Assembly: GCF_002788215.1 (NCBI RefSeq)
Contig: NZ_CP024845.1
Coordinates: 62,001 to 126,000 of the forward strand
Direction: 5' to 3'
DNA from: Halohasta litchfieldiae
GTDB taxonomy: Archaea; Halobacteriota; Halobacteria; Halobacteriales; Haloferacaceae
Length of the DNA stretch: 64,000 nt
A program made the translations under genes and the position numbers. Below, in pieces: positions 43,224 through 52,229 of this stretch (positions are counted from its first letter, which is position 1; every line of letters begins with the position of its first letter). The notes beneath the pieces are model-generated. The model saw only the letters and a program-made list of their open reading frames with translations, had not been told where the DNA came from and did no database searches.

Positions 43224-44945
43224 TTAGTCGGCCTGCTGTGGCGGTTTGGCGGTAATGTACTTCGTCAGATCGATTGTGTCGCCTGCGTCGGCCGCCGTCT
43301 CGTAGGGCCGGTCAACGATGATGTCGCCGGCTCGCTGTCGACCGATGCCGGGGAGGGCTTCGAGTTCGGTCATGCTTGCACTGTTGACATCCAGTGGGTA
43401 GGGCACGGCCGTGACCGAACGGTAGCCGTGGTCGACAACCACGGCGTCGATGGTCGTCTCAAGGGGGTGTTCGCCCGGAATCCCGACGAGTAGGGGATAG
43501 GTTCCAAGCTGTCGACCGAAGGTCCGACCGTCTTGGTGGTATTCGAGATGAACGTCCGGCAGCACGGTTCCCTTTGGCGTCACCCGCTCCAACATCGGCT
43601 GGTCGATCTCCTCGCGGATCTCCTTTTTGTAGGACTGGAACAGCTCCTTGTGGTCTTGGGCGATTTCGGCACCGGTTTCGGACATATCCGTGCCATCGAA
43701 CGCCATCACCTGCCGGATGTTGATTCGCCGGAGCATCAGCCCCTCATCGTAGACGCGCTGGAGGAATTCGCGGTTGTGATCGTATGTTTCCCTGCGTTCA
43801 GCTTTTAAACCGTGGAGGAGGTTGATCCCCGGTAGCAGTTTGGGGAGACGGTTGGTCGCGTCTGAGCCGTGGGTGGGTGCATCGGCTGGCTCCTCGCCGG
43901 GTCGCCAGCCAGCCTCCTCGTTAACGATTTTTACGGCTTCAAAACACTCCTCGGCAGTGACATTGAGGTTGTTCTCTTCCTGAACGAGTGGATCGGCCGA
44001 TTCGAGCCCGAAGGCGGCGGTGTCGCCGGGCGTATTGTGTTCGGCGATGATCCGGATACACTCCCGGCTGGCTTCGGGCCACTCGGTGATCGTGATCGGA
44101 TTCATATTGTCCAAGTGGAGCGTTTCGAGGTCGGGTGCGACCTCCCGAATGCCGCCGTACAGTCGACGCAGTGCGTCGGGGTTGGGGGCCTCGCCATCGC
44201 CGCCGAAGGCGAGGATATCTGCTTGTCGACCGAGCCGGAAATGCTTGACCCCGTAGTTCGAGAGTTCGTCGACTTCGTCGACAACTGCATCGGCGGTGCG
44301 GAACGCCGGATTCCCATACAGCGGTTCAGTACAGAACGAACAGCGATAGGCACAGCCCCGGGAGGTCTCCATCTCGCAGATCAGATAGTCAGGATGGTTG
44401 GGGTGTTGTTCGACGATGAACGCGCCGCCGGGGGCCCAGCGACTGAGTTCATCGTTGTCCCGCATTCGGTTGGTGAACCCTTCCATCCCGGAGTCGACCA
44501 GATCGTAGACGGCGGCCTCGATATCGCCTTTGGCAACGAAATCGTAGTCGAGATCCTTGCGTTCGGTTTCGGTCGCCCCGGCGTTTTCGTCGCCGACGCC
44601 GAACCGGACCGGGCCGCCAAGGACGGAGGTTCCTTCGGAAACCCAGGCCATCTCCTTGACCTCGTCAGGTTCCGCGGGGGTACCGCCGACGTAGCTTCCG
44701 GGGACAGTCATGCCGCCAACGTAGATGAAGAGATCGGCTTGAGAGACGGCCTGCCACTTCTGTTTGTCCTCGCGGAGTTCGTCAATCGTGTGGTAGGTGA
44801 TATTGGATTGGGGGACGCCGGCGTCGACGAGTGCGCCAGCAGTGAACCGCGGATACGTCGAAATGTACGGCGGGACGCCGAAATGCGCCGGCTCGTCGAC
44901 GTAGCCGTCGACGATGGTGACCGAGAGATCCGACGGATGAGTCAT
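43224..44945 (-). CDS. Radical SAM protein with C-terminal helix-hairpin-helix (COG1031)
   Basis: A 573-residue enzyme: an N-terminal B12-binding-like region (LSVTIVDGYVDEPAHFGVPP, FIYVGGMTVPGSYVGGTPA), the radical SAM cluster motif ETSRGCAYRCSFCTEP (CxxxCxxC) at about residue 205, and a C-terminal HhH DNA/RNA-binding motif (MTELEALPGIGRQRAGDII). This domain order defines COG1031, a mostly archaeal group of unknown reaction. First gene of an apparent operon with the MBL and YkgJ genes. Confidence 0.9.
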   Translation of the reverse strand: MTHPSDLSVTIVDGYVDEPAHFGVPPYISTYPRFTAGALVDAGVPQSNITYHTIDELREDKQKWQAVSQADLFIYVGGMTVPGSYVGGTPAEPDEVKEMAWVSEGTSVLGGPVRFGVGDENAGATETERKDLDYDFVAKGDIEAAVYDLVDSGMEGFTNRMRDNDELSRWAPGGAFIVEQHPNHPDYLICEMETSRGCAYRCSFCTEPLYGNPAFRTADAVVDEVDELSNYGVKHFRLGRQADILAFGGDGEAPNPDALRRLYGGIREVAPDLETLHLDNMNPITITEWPEASRECIRIIAEHNTPGDTAAFGLESADPLVQEENNLNVTAEECFEAVKIVNEEAGWRPGEEPADAPTHGSDATNRLPKLLPGINLLHGLKAERRETYDHNREFLQRVYDEGLMLRRINIRQVMAFDGTDMSETGAEIAQDHKELFQSYKKEIREEIDQPMLERVTPKGTVLPDVHLEYHQDGRTFGRQLGTYPLLVGIPGEHPLETTIDAVVVDHGYRSVTAVPYPLDVNSASMTELEALPGIGRQRAGDIIVDRPYETAADAGDTIDLTKYITAKPPQQAD

Positions 44946-45058
44946 ACCACGGGCTTCGGCGTCGACGCGCTAAAACTGTGCGGTCTGATACGGTCCGAGT
45001 ATCGGCTGAATTTCCGCGCTCCACGCCATTTATGCCGGTGGCGACCCATGTTTCGAGT

Positions 45059-45217
45059 ATGCCAGCTACTGTGGAAGTCATCTGTGAGAACGCGGACTGC
45101 GAACTCGATATGTTCGAAGTCCACTATACGTACGACGTTCCGGATGACCACGAGGTAGATGATTTAGTCTGTCCCTACTGCACTGACCACACACAGCTCG
45201 AGGAGATCGAACTATGA
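45059..45217 (+). CDS. Zinc-binding microprotein
   Basis: A 52-residue acidic protein, MPATVEVICENADCELDMF..., with two Cys pairs (CENADC, with four residues between the cysteines, and CPYC) that can bind one zinc ion. ATG 45059 preferred; the 27 upstream residues do not look coding. Its stop overlaps the Hsp20 start (ATGA), tying its synthesis to that chaperone. Confidence 0.75.
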   Translation: MPATVEVICENADCELDMFEVHYTYDVPDDHEVDDLVCPYCTDHTQLEEIEL

Positions 45218-45747
45218 CGAGGCTCAAAACCTACGGTCGAGAGGCGATCAACACGGTCCTCGAACGCGTTGGGCGAGGCATCGGACAGGTACAGGAGCGG
45301 AAACCGCTGGCCTACGATCTGTTGGAGACCGACGAGGAGTATCTCGTCGTCTTCGACGCTCCCGGCGCGACCAAAGACGACATTCAGGTCCGGTTTATGG
45401 ACAACGAACTCGAAGTCCGGATCGACCGCTTCCGGGAGTTCTACGAAGGATTCGAGATGCGGTTCCCCGGTCGCGGGCTAACGTTGTCGGGCACCGCGAG
45501 GTTCCCCGAGGACGCCAGTGTGACCGCCGAGAATGCCAATCCAACTGCAACCCTCACCCGGTCGGGAACCCTGCAGGTCCGCGTGCCGAAATCCGAGGCG
45601 GCCAAAACGGTCACCGTCACCGACGAAAACGACGTCGAGTCGCCCGACTCGCCCGAGCGGCCGGAAACCGGTGACGAGGATCACGACGACGACTCGACGC
45701 AGATCGATATTGCAGACGGCAACGACGACGACTCGAACTCGGCGTAA
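45214..45747 (+). CDS. Hsp20/alpha-crystallin small heat shock protein
   Basis: An ATP-independent holdase chaperone. 177 residues: a short N-terminal arm, alpha-crystallin domain (about 30-125: YDLLETDEEYLVVFDAPGA, DNELEVRIDRF, SGTLQVRVPKSEA) and a very acidic disordered tail. The C-terminal I-x-I anchor is not clearly present in its standard place. Translationally coupled to the zinc microprotein. Confidence 0.88.
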   Translation: MTRLKTYGREAINTVLERVGRGIGQVQERKPLAYDLLETDEEYLVVFDAPGATKDDIQVRFMDNELEVRIDRFREFYEGFEMRFPGRGLTLSGTARFPEDASVTAENANPTATLTRSGTLQVRVPKSEAAKTVTVTDENDVESPDSPERPETGDEDHDDDSTQIDIADGNDDDSNSA

Positions 45748-45777
45748 TCTCGCCGTTGCTCGGCACGGTGGTCGATT

Positions 45778-46377
45778 TTAAATCGGGAGTTCGGCGTCCG
45801 GTTCGACCTCTCGGTCGACCTCGGGTGGAATCTCCCAGTCGGTCGTGAGTTCCAACAATTGTGCTAGCATGCGGCCGGTCGCCCCCCAGACGGTGTAGCC
45901 GTCGACGTGGAAAAAGTGGATGCGGATCGGCCCATACTCGGGGTGGTCACGGTGTTCCGATTCGTAGTTGTCAAGATCGGTGAGATCGTCGACCGAAAGC
46001 CGGACGATCTCGGCGACCTCGTACTCGTCGGGCGTATACTCGCGGTCGGGGACGAGACCGACGAACGGGCGGACGATATACCGGGTGACGGTCTCGATGT
46101 CGTCGATGGCACCGATGATTTCGGTCTCGGTGGGGTTGAGGTCGATCTCCTCGTTGGCCTCACGGAGTGCGGTGGCTTCCAGATCACGGTCTTCCGGTTC
46201 GCGGCCACCGCCGGGGAAACTCATCTGGCCCGGATGCTCCCCGAGGTGTTCGGAGCGTTTGGTAAAGAGGATCTCGCAATGGTCGTCCTGCTGGATAATG
46301 GGTGCCAACACCGCCGCCTCACGGTCCGGGTCGGCCAGCACCGCTGGCGTATACCGACGAACGCCCGTCAGGTCCAT
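45778..46377 (-). CDS. Nudix hydrolase, CoA pyrophosphatase type
   Basis: A 199-residue Nudix protein. The Nudix box GGGREPEDRDLEATALREANEEIDL matches Gx5Ex7REUxEExGU. Upstream FTKRSEHLGEHPGQMSFPGG is the extended motif typical of NudL-type CoA diphosphatases, which cut CoA to phosphopantetheine and ADP. 24 bp downstream of the next minus-strand gene. Confidence 0.88.
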   Translation of the reverse strand: MDLTGVRRYTPAVLADPDREAAVLAPIIQQDDHCEILFTKRSEHLGEHPGQMSFPGGGREPEDRDLEATALREANEEIDLNPTETEIIGAIDDIETVTRYIVRPFVGLVPDREYTPDEYEVAEIVRLSVDDLTDLDNYESEHRDHPEYGPIRIHFFHVDGYTVWGATGRMLAQLLELTTDWEIPPEVDREVEPDAELPI

Positions 46378-46401
46378 ACGTCTCCCTTGGGCGGTATCCT
46401 C

Positions 46402-46893
46402 TTAATCTTGCGGGAGAAGCGGTTCCAGCGTCGACCGAACTTCTCCTGCCTCGACGGTCGCCCACACCTCGATATCGTAGCTCACATCCATCAGCTCGCC
46501 GGCTCGATCAGTGTCATCAGCGTCGACTGCGGCCTCAGCTTCGGCAGTTAGTCGCTCCCTAACTTGGGTAGCAAGCCGCTGTCGGTCGACCGACCGCCGC
46601 TCGTAGTCGAGTATGTGCGGTAGATCTTCCGCGTTCGACGGGAGTGTGGGAAACGCCGTTGGGCCGACTGTCAGTAGCGTCTCGGTGGTCGAATCCTCAC
46701 CAGTGGTCGCCGGCTCATACTCCACGAGCGCGTAGGCGTCGGTTGCTGTCTCGATTGCCGACTCCAGAGCCGCTTCGTTGACCGCCTCGCCCTGTTTAAA
46801 AGCAAGTTCGTCCAAAGCCCGTGTCAGTTCTGAGCGAGTAAGCGCGCCAAAGAGGTCGACGACGCCCGCCACCTCGTCGTGTGTGGTCGACAT
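46402..46893 (-). CDS. Conserved haloarchaeal protein, unknown function
   Basis: A 163-residue acidic soluble protein: GVVDLFGALTRSELTRALDE, ALESAIETATDAYALVEYE and TVGPTAFPTLPSNAEDLPHI. The N-terminal 60 residues could form a helix-turn-helix-like bundle, but no catalytic or metal motif is seen. Lies between the Nudix and glycosyltransferase genes in the same direction and may be one transcript with Nudix. Confidence 0.7.
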   Translation of the reverse strand: MSTTHDEVAGVVDLFGALTRSELTRALDELAFKQGEAVNEAALESAIETATDAYALVEYEPATTGEDSTTETLLTVGPTAFPTLPSNAEDLPHILDYERRSVDRQRLATQVRERLTAEAEAAVDADDTDRAGELMDVSYDIEVWATVEAGEVRSTLEPLLPQD

Positions 46894-46948
46894 ATACGAC
46901 AGTCTGGGACGGCCGAACGTATCGGTCTATCGGCGTGTGGATGGATAC

Positions 46949-48094
46949 TCAGTGGAGATCGTCGACCGTCTCGGCCGACTCCGGCGACATCGTGTTCGAT
47001 TCAGCAGTCGCTGCCGCTAAATCAGCCGCCGCGGCCTTGGCAACCGCCACCGGCGACAGGGTTGTCTCACACCACGCGGGAAGTCGCGTGTCGACGCCCG
47101 GCTGGCTGATCGTCTCGCTGTAGGCGGTGATCTGATCGCGCTCGTCGCTCGGATCGTAATCCAGCTCGTTGTAGGCCGCATCGACCGCATACTGGTCGAC
47201 GAACCGCTCGGCCACCGACCGGTAGCGACCGGCTAACGTGTCGTAGTCGGGGTCGACACCGTGGTCGCTGACGACTCGAAACAGGGCGTCGCCAACTGCG
47301 GTACACATCTCCGAGAGTCCCGCTGGACCACTGACCGCACGGTGGTCGTGTTCGTAGGCCCCGAGGTCGACTTGAGCAGTTCCGTCGAAGCCAGCATGGG
47401 CGTAGGCATCACCTAACGTGCCGATTTCGAGCCCCCACGAGCGTTGGACGCGAAGTTTTGAAATCAACTCGCCAGTCGCGGCGAACTCACCCGCCAGAGC
47501 GTAGCGGAACGCCGAGAGATAGTCGACAATCGGTGCGTCGGTCTCGTCGGCAAGCGTCCGGATCAAGGGGGCATAGAACAGTCGGAACAGTCGACCGTAC
47601 AGCTGGTTGTTTTCGACGCGGGCGTAGTACCCCTTCGTGAAGGAGTGGCCGTGTTGGAGCGGGAACAGTAGCCGCGGGACATACCACCGGTCGTAGGTTT
47701 TGGTGTCGGCGTCGTGGCAAACAACGTAGTCGGCGTCTAACACTTGCCCGAGTGCAAGCCAGACGTCCCGACCCTTCCCGGCCCCTCCATTGAGGTCATG
47801 ATCGGCCAGCAAACCGGTGACACGGGGACCGCTACACCAGATCACCTCCAAGGAGAGATCGAAGCTATCGAGCCACTCGCAGAAGGGACCGACAGCTTCT
47901 GGTGGGGCGCGAAGCGGGATCACGACGCGCGCGGGGTCGACGGCTTCCAGTTCCGAGAGCACGCCTTCGGCGGCGAGTCCGCCATACTCCCGTTCGGTCA
48001 TCGGGACGACGACCGCCGTCCGGTCGGTGGGGGCGGTCGGCTCTGGCTCCCGGAGTTCGTGGAGCGTCGTAATCCGCTCTTGGACGTACTCCAT
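46949..48094 (-). CDS. GpgS-like family 2/81 glycosyltransferase
   Basis: A 381-residue GT-A enzyme resembling glucosyl-3-phosphoglycerate and mannosyl-3-phosphoglycerate synthases. CHDADT at about residue 127-131 is the DxD sugar-nucleotide site; GGAGKGRDVWLALG, FTKGYYARV, YALAGEFAATGEL and SWGLEIGTLGDAY match the GpgS family. Such enzymes start synthesis of glucosylglycerate, an osmolyte. Whether this organism makes it is not shown; no matching phosphatase gene is adjacent. Confidence 0.7.
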   Translation of the reverse strand: MEYVQERITTLHELREPEPTAPTDRTAVVVPMTEREYGGLAAEGVLSELEAVDPARVVIPLRAPPEAVGPFCEWLDSFDLSLEVIWCSGPRVTGLLADHDLNGGAGKGRDVWLALGQVLDADYVVCHDADTKTYDRWYVPRLLFPLQHGHSFTKGYYARVENNQLYGRLFRLFYAPLIRTLADETDAPIVDYLSAFRYALAGEFAATGELISKLRVQRSWGLEIGTLGDAYAHAGFDGTAQVDLGAYEHDHRAVSGPAGLSEMCTAVGDALFRVVSDHGVDPDYDTLAGRYRSVAERFVDQYAVDAAYNELDYDPSDERDQITAYSETISQPGVDTRLPAWCETTLSPVAVAKAAAADLAAATAESNTMSPESAETVDDLH

Positions 48095-48311
48095 TCGTTG
48101 CTACCGCTTGGAATCCCGTGGTAATATGCCCCTCGGTTGTGCTCTCTCACGGGCGAAGACTGAGCCACACAGCGACCCAAACAGTCGACGGCGAGACACA
48201 GCTCGGGGTGGTGGCAGTAGAGCCAAAGCGGTTGGACTCCCGTTCCGTACTGTTTGTAAACAGATCAGAACAGGCAAGAGGTTTTTACCGTGGGGTTCCT
48301 AGTGGTTTGTA

Positions 48312-48482
48312 ATGAAGTCGACCCGCAAAGGACTCCGTGACGACGAGTTGGAGAAGGATAACTACGGCCGCATCGTCTGTGCAGAGTGCAACGAGACACT
48401 AAAAAAAGCGAACAACCCCGACGAAGTGTTTTCAGTGCGCACCTGTCCGGAGTGTGCCGTCGAGTGGAAGGAACTCCGCTGA
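48312..48482 (+). CDS. HVO_0758-type zinc finger microprotein
   Basis: A 56-residue protein, MKSTRKGLRDDELEKDNYGR..., with two CPxC-like knuckles (CAEC and CPEC) and a conserved EWKELR end. It matches the haloarchaeal zinc-finger microprotein family named after HVO_0758. It is followed, on the other strand, by the FttA gene, with 33 bp between stops. Zinc binding is expected from the four Cys; the function is unknown. Confidence 0.85.
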   Translation: MKSTRKGLRDDELEKDNYGRIVCAECNETLKKANNPDEVFSVRTCPECAVEWKELR

Positions 48483-48515
48483 ATCGACTCAGTCCCCCTG
48501 TTGCGGCGTCGACGA

Positions 48516-50441
48516 TTATCTGAAGCGGAACGTTTCGAGGTTTTTCGGCGCGAACGTTCGCATGTTGAACTCGTGGTAGAGTGCCGACGAGAGGTCTTGG
48601 ACCGAGCGTTCGTCGCCGTGGACACAGAGCACTTTCTCGGGCCGAGGATTCATCGTTTTGACGAAATCCATCAGCCCCTTGCGGTCGGCGTGGCCGGAGA
48701 AACCGTCGACGGTGGCGACATCCATATTGAGCGACAGCGTGTTCGACCGGCCGCCGCCGTAGCTATCGTTCATCGGAATTTCGTCCCAGCCGTTCTGGAT
48801 GCGTCGACCCATCGTTCCCTGTGCCTGATAGCCGACGAAAACGAGTCGGGAGTCCGGATCTGGACCGATGTGGCGAAGCCACGACATGATTGGGCCGCCG
48901 GTGACCATCCCGGATGTCGAAAGAATGACACACTGGTCGCCGTCGGCGACGTCCTGCCGTTCGTCCTCACCGGCGTCGATGTGGTTGAACTGATCGGCGA
49001 GGAATGGGTTTTTGTCTTCGTGGAAGATTCGATCTCTGAGGTCGTCACGCAGGTATTCGGGGTAGGTTGTGTGGATCGCGGTCGCCTCCCAGATCATCCC
49101 GTCGAGGTGGATCGGCATCTCCGGGATCTTCCCGGTCCGCATCGCCTCTTCGAGAACGAGCATAATCTCCTGTGAGCGGCCGACCGCGAACGCCGGAATC
49201 ACCACCTTCCCGCCCTCGTCGTAGGTCTCGTTGATTACTTCGAGCAGTTTCTCCTCGGAGTCTTCCTGATCGGTCTGGTAGTCGTTGCGACCGCCGTAGG
49301 TCGACTCCAAAACAAGCGTTTCGACTCGTGGGAAGTCGTTGACTGCCCCGTTGAACAGGCGCGTATCCTGATAATGAATATCGCCCGAGAAAGCAACGTT
49401 GTACAGTCCATCGCCGATGTGGAAGTGAGTGACCGCCGAGCCAAGAATGTGGCCCGCGTTGTGGAACGTGATTTTGACATCCGGGGCGATGTCAGTCACG
49501 TCGCCGTATTCGAGCGGGATGGTGTGTTTGATCGTCTCTCGGACCTGCTCGGAATCGTACGGTGGGGTCCGACCCTCTTTGGAAGCGACATCGAGATAGT
49601 CGAGCTGGAGCAGCCCCATCAGGTCCCGCGTCGGCTCCGTACAGTAGATCGGACCATCGTAGCCGTACTTGAACAGTAGTGGCATCAGCGCCGAGTGGTC
49701 GAGGTGGGCGTGGGTGAGGACAACCGCGTCAATCGAGTTTGGTCCTGAGCCAAGTGCCTCAGGGACTTGGAGATATGGAACTTCGCCCTCAGCGCCGGGT
49801 TTGTCACCGCAGTCGATCAGGATGCGCGTTTCGGCCGTCGACAGAATAAACGCGGCCCGACCGACCTCGCGGCAACAGCCGAGTGTGGTGATTCGAACCC
49901 ACTGATCGCGGCCCATCTCCTCGCGGTGGATCTGTCGACCCACGCGTTCGAGAATGTCGCGTCGCTCGTCGCGCTCCTGTTTGAGGAAGTTGCGGACATT
50001 GGAGACTGTCGAGGACTCGATTGGCGGGGTGCGGACGACCTCGGGGGTCCAGCCCACCTGTTTGGTGATATCCCGGAGCGTCGAGCCGTGTCGACCGATC
50101 ACCATGCCGGGCTTTTCGGCCTCGATGATGACTTCGCCGGTGTCTTGATGGAAGTCGAGGTCGCTGACGCCAGCCTCCTCTGGGACCACCGACATGATCT
50201 CGTTTTCGGCCTTTTTTGGGGCGGACAATGCTTCGGGGTCCGGCCGAACCGTGATGCGTTTTCGGAGTTTACTGGCGAGGTTGCGGACCAGATCACCGTT
50301 CTGCGCAAATCGTTTCGGATGCGGTGTGTATATCACCAACTCCGGCCCCTCGTAGGTGACATCGGAGACGGTGATATCGGCTGGAACCTCGGTATCTATC
50401 TCTGCTTTCAGATCGTCGAGCTGCTTGTCTACTGAACTCAT
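48516..50441 (-). CDS. Beta-CASP RNase aCPSF1 / FttA termination factor
   Basis: The archaeal CPSF73 homologue that cuts nascent RNA and ends transcription. 641 residues: two N-terminal KH domains (the second with VIGRHGSTLRDI), the MBL domain with HAHLDHSALM (HxHxDH), the beta-CASP insert, and C-terminal motifs SGHADRKGLMDF and LCVHGDE. All metal ligands are present. It reads divergently from the gene at 50687. Confidence 0.95.
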   Translation of the reverse strand: MSSVDKQLDDLKAEIDTEVPADITVSDVTYEGPELVIYTPHPKRFAQNGDLVRNLASKLRKRITVRPDPEALSAPKKAENEIMSVVPEEAGVSDLDFHQDTGEVIIEAEKPGMVIGRHGSTLRDITKQVGWTPEVVRTPPIESSTVSNVRNFLKQERDERRDILERVGRQIHREEMGRDQWVRITTLGCCREVGRAAFILSTAETRILIDCGDKPGAEGEVPYLQVPEALGSGPNSIDAVVLTHAHLDHSALMPLLFKYGYDGPIYCTEPTRDLMGLLQLDYLDVASKEGRTPPYDSEQVRETIKHTIPLEYGDVTDIAPDVKITFHNAGHILGSAVTHFHIGDGLYNVAFSGDIHYQDTRLFNGAVNDFPRVETLVLESTYGGRNDYQTDQEDSEEKLLEVINETYDEGGKVVIPAFAVGRSQEIMLVLEEAMRTGKIPEMPIHLDGMIWEATAIHTTYPEYLRDDLRDRIFHEDKNPFLADQFNHIDAGEDERQDVADGDQCVILSTSGMVTGGPIMSWLRHIGPDPDSRLVFVGYQAQGTMGRRIQNGWDEIPMNDSYGGGRSNTLSLNMDVATVDGFSGHADRKGLMDFVKTMNPRPEKVLCVHGDERSVQDLSSALYHEFNMRTFAPKNLETFRFR

Positions 50442-50635
50442 AAGTCGAAGAAATCGGGACCGCGTCTGGATCTACTGCCTATCGTCGACCGGGTGGCCAT
50501 CGCTGTCTGCACGTCTAACTGGGTAGCCGTCCGGAACTGTGGGTCGGTATGGAACATACTCGAAAGACTCTCCGATAGGTACGGATGCGGGAACAGACTG
50601 CGAAAACCCGCTTACTCGGGGTTATACGATCCGTG

Positions 50636-50643
50636 TTATAAAA
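50636..50643 (+). promoter_or_regulatory. TATA box upstream of 50687 gene
   Basis: TTATAAAA about 47 bp before the ATG at 50687, predicting a leader of about 20 nt. It drives the gene at 50687 and perhaps the two genes after it. Confidence 0.5.
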
Positions 50644-50686
50644 CCCTTCGCAAAGACGTAAGCAACTCGCCTGTGAGAGACGGCGT

Positions 50687-51169
50687 ATGCAGTTGACACC
50701 AGACCGCGTCGACGCCGAATACGAGTGGGTCCGCAACCGCGCGCCGGTCGTCGTCCCACTGCTCAACGACACCCGACGACAGCTTGGAACCCTCTTTGAG
50801 ACAGAGGTCGACAGCGTGAGCAGGGACGTTTATAAAGAGGAGGTCGACACCGTGTTCGCCGACGGCGAGGTGGCGGTCAACATCGCGGGGTATGTGGGAC
50901 TACTGCGGGAGTTGGATGTCGAAAACGACTATCCGGGCTTCATCGTCGACGAAATCTTAGGTCGAGAGTTGGCCGCGACCATTGCGGGCGGCCAACCGCT
51001 GGCGTTGTTAGCGCAGGCGACGTTCCACTTCGCGGATATTCACACGCACGGCGAGGATGGCGAGAATGCGGGTGTCGACGATCTGGATGCGGCGCTGGCG
51101 GCGGGGTTCCAGACGCGGTTGCCGGGGTGGGACTGGCGCGAACGGGACAGTCCGTTTTCCCGTGAGTAG
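50687..51169 (+). CDS. Conserved haloarchaeal protein, unknown function
   Basis: A 160-residue soluble protein: YEWVRNRAPVVVPLLNDTRRQL, VAVNIAGYVGLLRELDVENDY, and QATFHFADIHTHGEDGEN, which is His/Asp/Glu-rich and could bind a metal. C-terminal GFQTRLPGWDWRER. No recognised family. It is 35 bp before the macro-domain gene in the same direction. Confidence 0.7.
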   Translation: MQLTPDRVDAEYEWVRNRAPVVVPLLNDTRRQLGTLFETEVDSVSRDVYKEEVDTVFADGEVAVNIAGYVGLLRELDVENDYPGFIVDEILGRELAATIAGGQPLALLAQATFHFADIHTHGEDGENAGVDDLDAALAAGFQTRLPGWDWRERDSPFSRE

Positions 51170-51204
51170 CCAGTGTTTACGGGATAGTAGCCAGAGACTA
51201 CGGT

Positions 51205-51708
51205 ATGGAGTACTCAGTTATTCAGGGTGATATCGCCGCCCAGAGTGCGGACGCATTGGTCAACGCGGCCGGAACGAGTCTCGAAATGGGAAGCGGCGTC
51301 GCTGGCGCGCTCCGCCGCACCGCTGGCGAGGAACTCAACGAGGAAGCCACTGAAAAGGGACCCGTCGACCTCGGCGAGGTCGCGGTCACCGACGCCTACG
51401 ATCTTGATGCGGAGTACGTCATCCACGCGGCGGCGATGCCACACTACGGGGATGGGAAGGCAACCGAGGAGAGTATTCAGTCGGCGACAGAAAACGCGCT
51501 TAAAAAGGCCGACGAACTGGGCTGTAAATCAGTCGTTCTCCCAGTTCTCGGAACCGGTGCGGCTGGATTTAGTTTCGAGCGCGGGGCGGAACTCGTCTGT
51601 TCGACAGTCGACGACTATCAGCCGTCGACGCTGACCGATGTGCAAGTGATCGCTTACTCAGAAGTCGACTACGAGATGCTTCGGAAGGTCGCGGAACGTC
51701 TACGATGA
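51205..51708 (+). CDS. Macro-domain protein
   Basis: A 167-residue stand-alone macro domain, which binds or hydrolyses ADP-ribose and its derivatives. Key parts: VIQGDIAAQSADALVNAAGTSLEMGSGVAG (ADP-ribose loop 1 with the catalytic-type Asn and Gly), YVIHAAAMPHYG, and VLPVLGTGAAGF (loop 2). It could remove ADP-ribose from proteins or process ADP-ribose-1''-phosphate. Cytoplasmic. Confidence 0.92.
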   Translation: MEYSVIQGDIAAQSADALVNAAGTSLEMGSGVAGALRRTAGEELNEEATEKGPVDLGEVAVTDAYDLDAEYVIHAAAMPHYGDGKATEESIQSATENALKKADELGCKSVVLPVLGTGAAGFSFERGAELVCSTVDDYQPSTLTDVQVIAYSEVDYEMLRKVAERLR

Positions 51709-51783
51709 CACTGCTGTATGGATCGCTCCCCGTGTAGGTGACCAACAGACAACATTATCTGCTTGAACAGTATACGTCGGCTT

Positions 51784-52143
51784 ATGTCTGAGTCGGTGTA
51801 TGCTGCAATCGGCGGTCAGGAGACCATCGAGGCCGTCGTCACGGATTTCTACCAGATGGTGTGCTACGACCACCAGCTCAACCAGTACTTCGATGAGACT
51901 GATATGGATTCGCTCCGCGACCATCAGATCGAGTTTCTCAGTATGGTCACCGGTGGCCCGGTCGACTACTCCGGCGCGGAGATGCGCGAGGCCCACGCTG
52001 AGTTCGATATTATACAGGCCGAGTTCACGTTGATCACCGAGTACTTACAGCGAGCGCTTGCTCAAAACGGGGTCAGTGAGACGAATGTCGACAAAATTCT
52101 GTCGACCGTCGCCACTTTCGAAGCTGCAATCCTCGATCAGTAG
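51784..52143 (+). CDS. Truncated haemoglobin (group I-like)
   Basis: A 119-residue 2-on-2 globin: YAAIGGQETIEAVVTDFYQM with TyrB10 in FY, SMVTGGPVDYSGAEMREAHAEFDI with the proximal HisF8 in REAHAEF, and a glycine pair before the E-F region. ATG 51784. Truncated globins bind O2 or NO; together with HemAT in this window it shows haem-based gas handling. It ends a same-strand run with the macro-domain gene. Confidence 0.88.
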   Translation: MSESVYAAIGGQETIEAVVTDFYQMVCYDHQLNQYFDETDMDSLRDHQIEFLSMVTGGPVDYSGAEMREAHAEFDIIQAEFTLITEYLQRALAQNGVSETNVDKILSTVATFEAAILDQ

Positions 52144-52229
52144 GTCAGTTAGAGACTGTCGTCTCTGGGGCGCTGAGTACTCAAAAAATGAAGTGTAGAC
52201 AGTGTCGCCGGATGGCGACAGTCTGTAAT

